A DNA stretch of 64,000 nucleotides from contig NZ_CP090096.1 of NCBI RefSeq assembly GCF_021391675.1, positions 434,001 through 498,000 of the forward strand, given 5' to 3'. Below, one piece after another: positions 63,689 through 64,000 of this stretch. The notes under the pieces are model-generated. The model had not been told where the DNA came from, made no database searches, and saw only the letters and a list, made by a program, of their open reading frames with translations. The position numbers and the translations under genes were made by a program. The stretch is from Neorhizobium galegae (lineage in GTDB: Bacteria; Pseudomonadota; Alphaproteobacteria; Rhizobiales; Rhizobiaceae). Position 1 is the stretch's first letter. Each line of letters opens with the position of its first letter.

Positions 63689-64000
63689 ATGTTCAGCGAG
63701 ATCGCCGGGTCGCTGCCGCCGGTTTTGGCGGACTTCATGCCCGGCGCGCCGATCGGCGACCGGGCCGCCTGGGATGCCGTATCGGATGATATGCGCTCCG
63801 CAGTTATCCGGGATGCGGAGTCGGCGCTTGGCCGGCCGTGGTCGCTCATCAAGGCTTCTGACTACCGGGAATATTCGCTGAACGGGAACCGCTCCCGCTT
63901 TGAAGCGCTGTATTTTTCGCGGCGGCGGATGTTGAACGATCTGGTTCTTGCCGAACTGCTCGAGGGCAGGGGGCGTTTTATCGGTGCAATCGTCGACGGT
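63689..64000 (+). CDS. Heparinase II/III-like protein, 5' part only
   Basis: The first 104 residues are present and the gene runs off the window. DYREYSLNGNRSRFEALYFSRRRMLNDLVLAELLEGRGRF resembles the N-terminal alpha/alpha-toroid of heparinase II/III-like lyases, where the DR-x-x-FE-x-x-Y-x-x-RR pattern is common. GGAGGAAGG precedes the ATG. It is divergent from the uronide ABC operon and would make unsaturated oligosaccharides for the GH88 enzyme. No signal peptide is visible, so cytoplasmic action on imported oligomers is likely. Confidence 0.7.
   Translation, partial: MFSEIAGSLPPVLADFMPGAPIGDRAAWDAVSDDMRSAVIRDAESALGRPWSLIKASDYREYSLNGNRSRFEALYFSRRRMLNDLVLAELLEGRGRFIGAIVDG

Overview
The window looks like a chromosome segment of a Rhizobiaceae bacterium (Rhizobium/Agrobacterium/Neorhizobium type). 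The best support is the gene order murA - DUF2948 - hisD - UPF0262 - low-molecular-weight phosphatase - infA - maf - yacG - tRNA-Phe between 35.9 and 44.5 kb, which I recognise from that family, together with a ugpBAEC transporter and several LacI/ABC sugar-uptake operons. No rRNA, CRISPR array, plasmid origin or phage gene was seen.

Region 1 (about 0.8-34.4 kb) is an accessory surface-polysaccharide region. It encodes glycosyltransferases of several folds (GT2, GT-B, GT61, CAP59-like, HlpA-like), two large GT-C-like membrane proteins, a flippase-like membrane protein, a PhyH oxygenase, a hexapeptide sugar acyltransferase coupled to a beta-propeller glycosidase-like protein, a WbqC-like protein and seven SAM methyltransferases. 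Two sugar-nucleotide modules are clear: rfbA-wecE-rfbB (dTDP-4-amino-4,6-dideoxy-galactose) and a UDP-glucuronate decarboxylase (UDP-xylose) next to a GT61 enzyme. The region is scarred by mobile DNA: a split IS21 element (istB debris at 6.7-7.2 kb on the minus strand, istA debris at 10.4-11.1 kb on the plus strand), an IS3-family element at 17.8-19.0 kb, an IS110 fragment beside it, and possibly a group II intron tail. A 1.86-kb direct repeat carries two nearly identical MsbA-like ABC exporters that flank the xylose cassette.

Region 2 (about 34.7-44.5 kb) is core chromosome: a small secreted protein, tRNA-Thr, murA, an SDR enzyme, a methyltransferase, the hisD/infA/maf/yacG housekeeping genes and tRNA-Phe.

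Region 3 (44.7-55.4 kb) holds ugpBAEC (glycerol-3-phosphate uptake) and, directly upstream on the same strand, a second ABC importer of the FbpABC/AfuABC type with an inositol-monophosphatase-family phosphatase. A divergent LacI regulator controls this block; two near-identical inverted operator-like palindromes lie between the regulator and the importer. I infer uptake and dephosphorylation of phosphorylated organic compounds.

Region 4 (55.4-64.0 kb) is a uronide-oligosaccharide utilisation locus: DUF2264 protein, solute-binding protein, YesL-like protein, ATPase, GH88 unsaturated glycuronyl hydrolase and two permeases on the minus strand, with a divergent heparinase II/III-like lyase cut by the window end. 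The lyase would make unsaturated oligosaccharides, the ABC system would import them and GH88 would split them.
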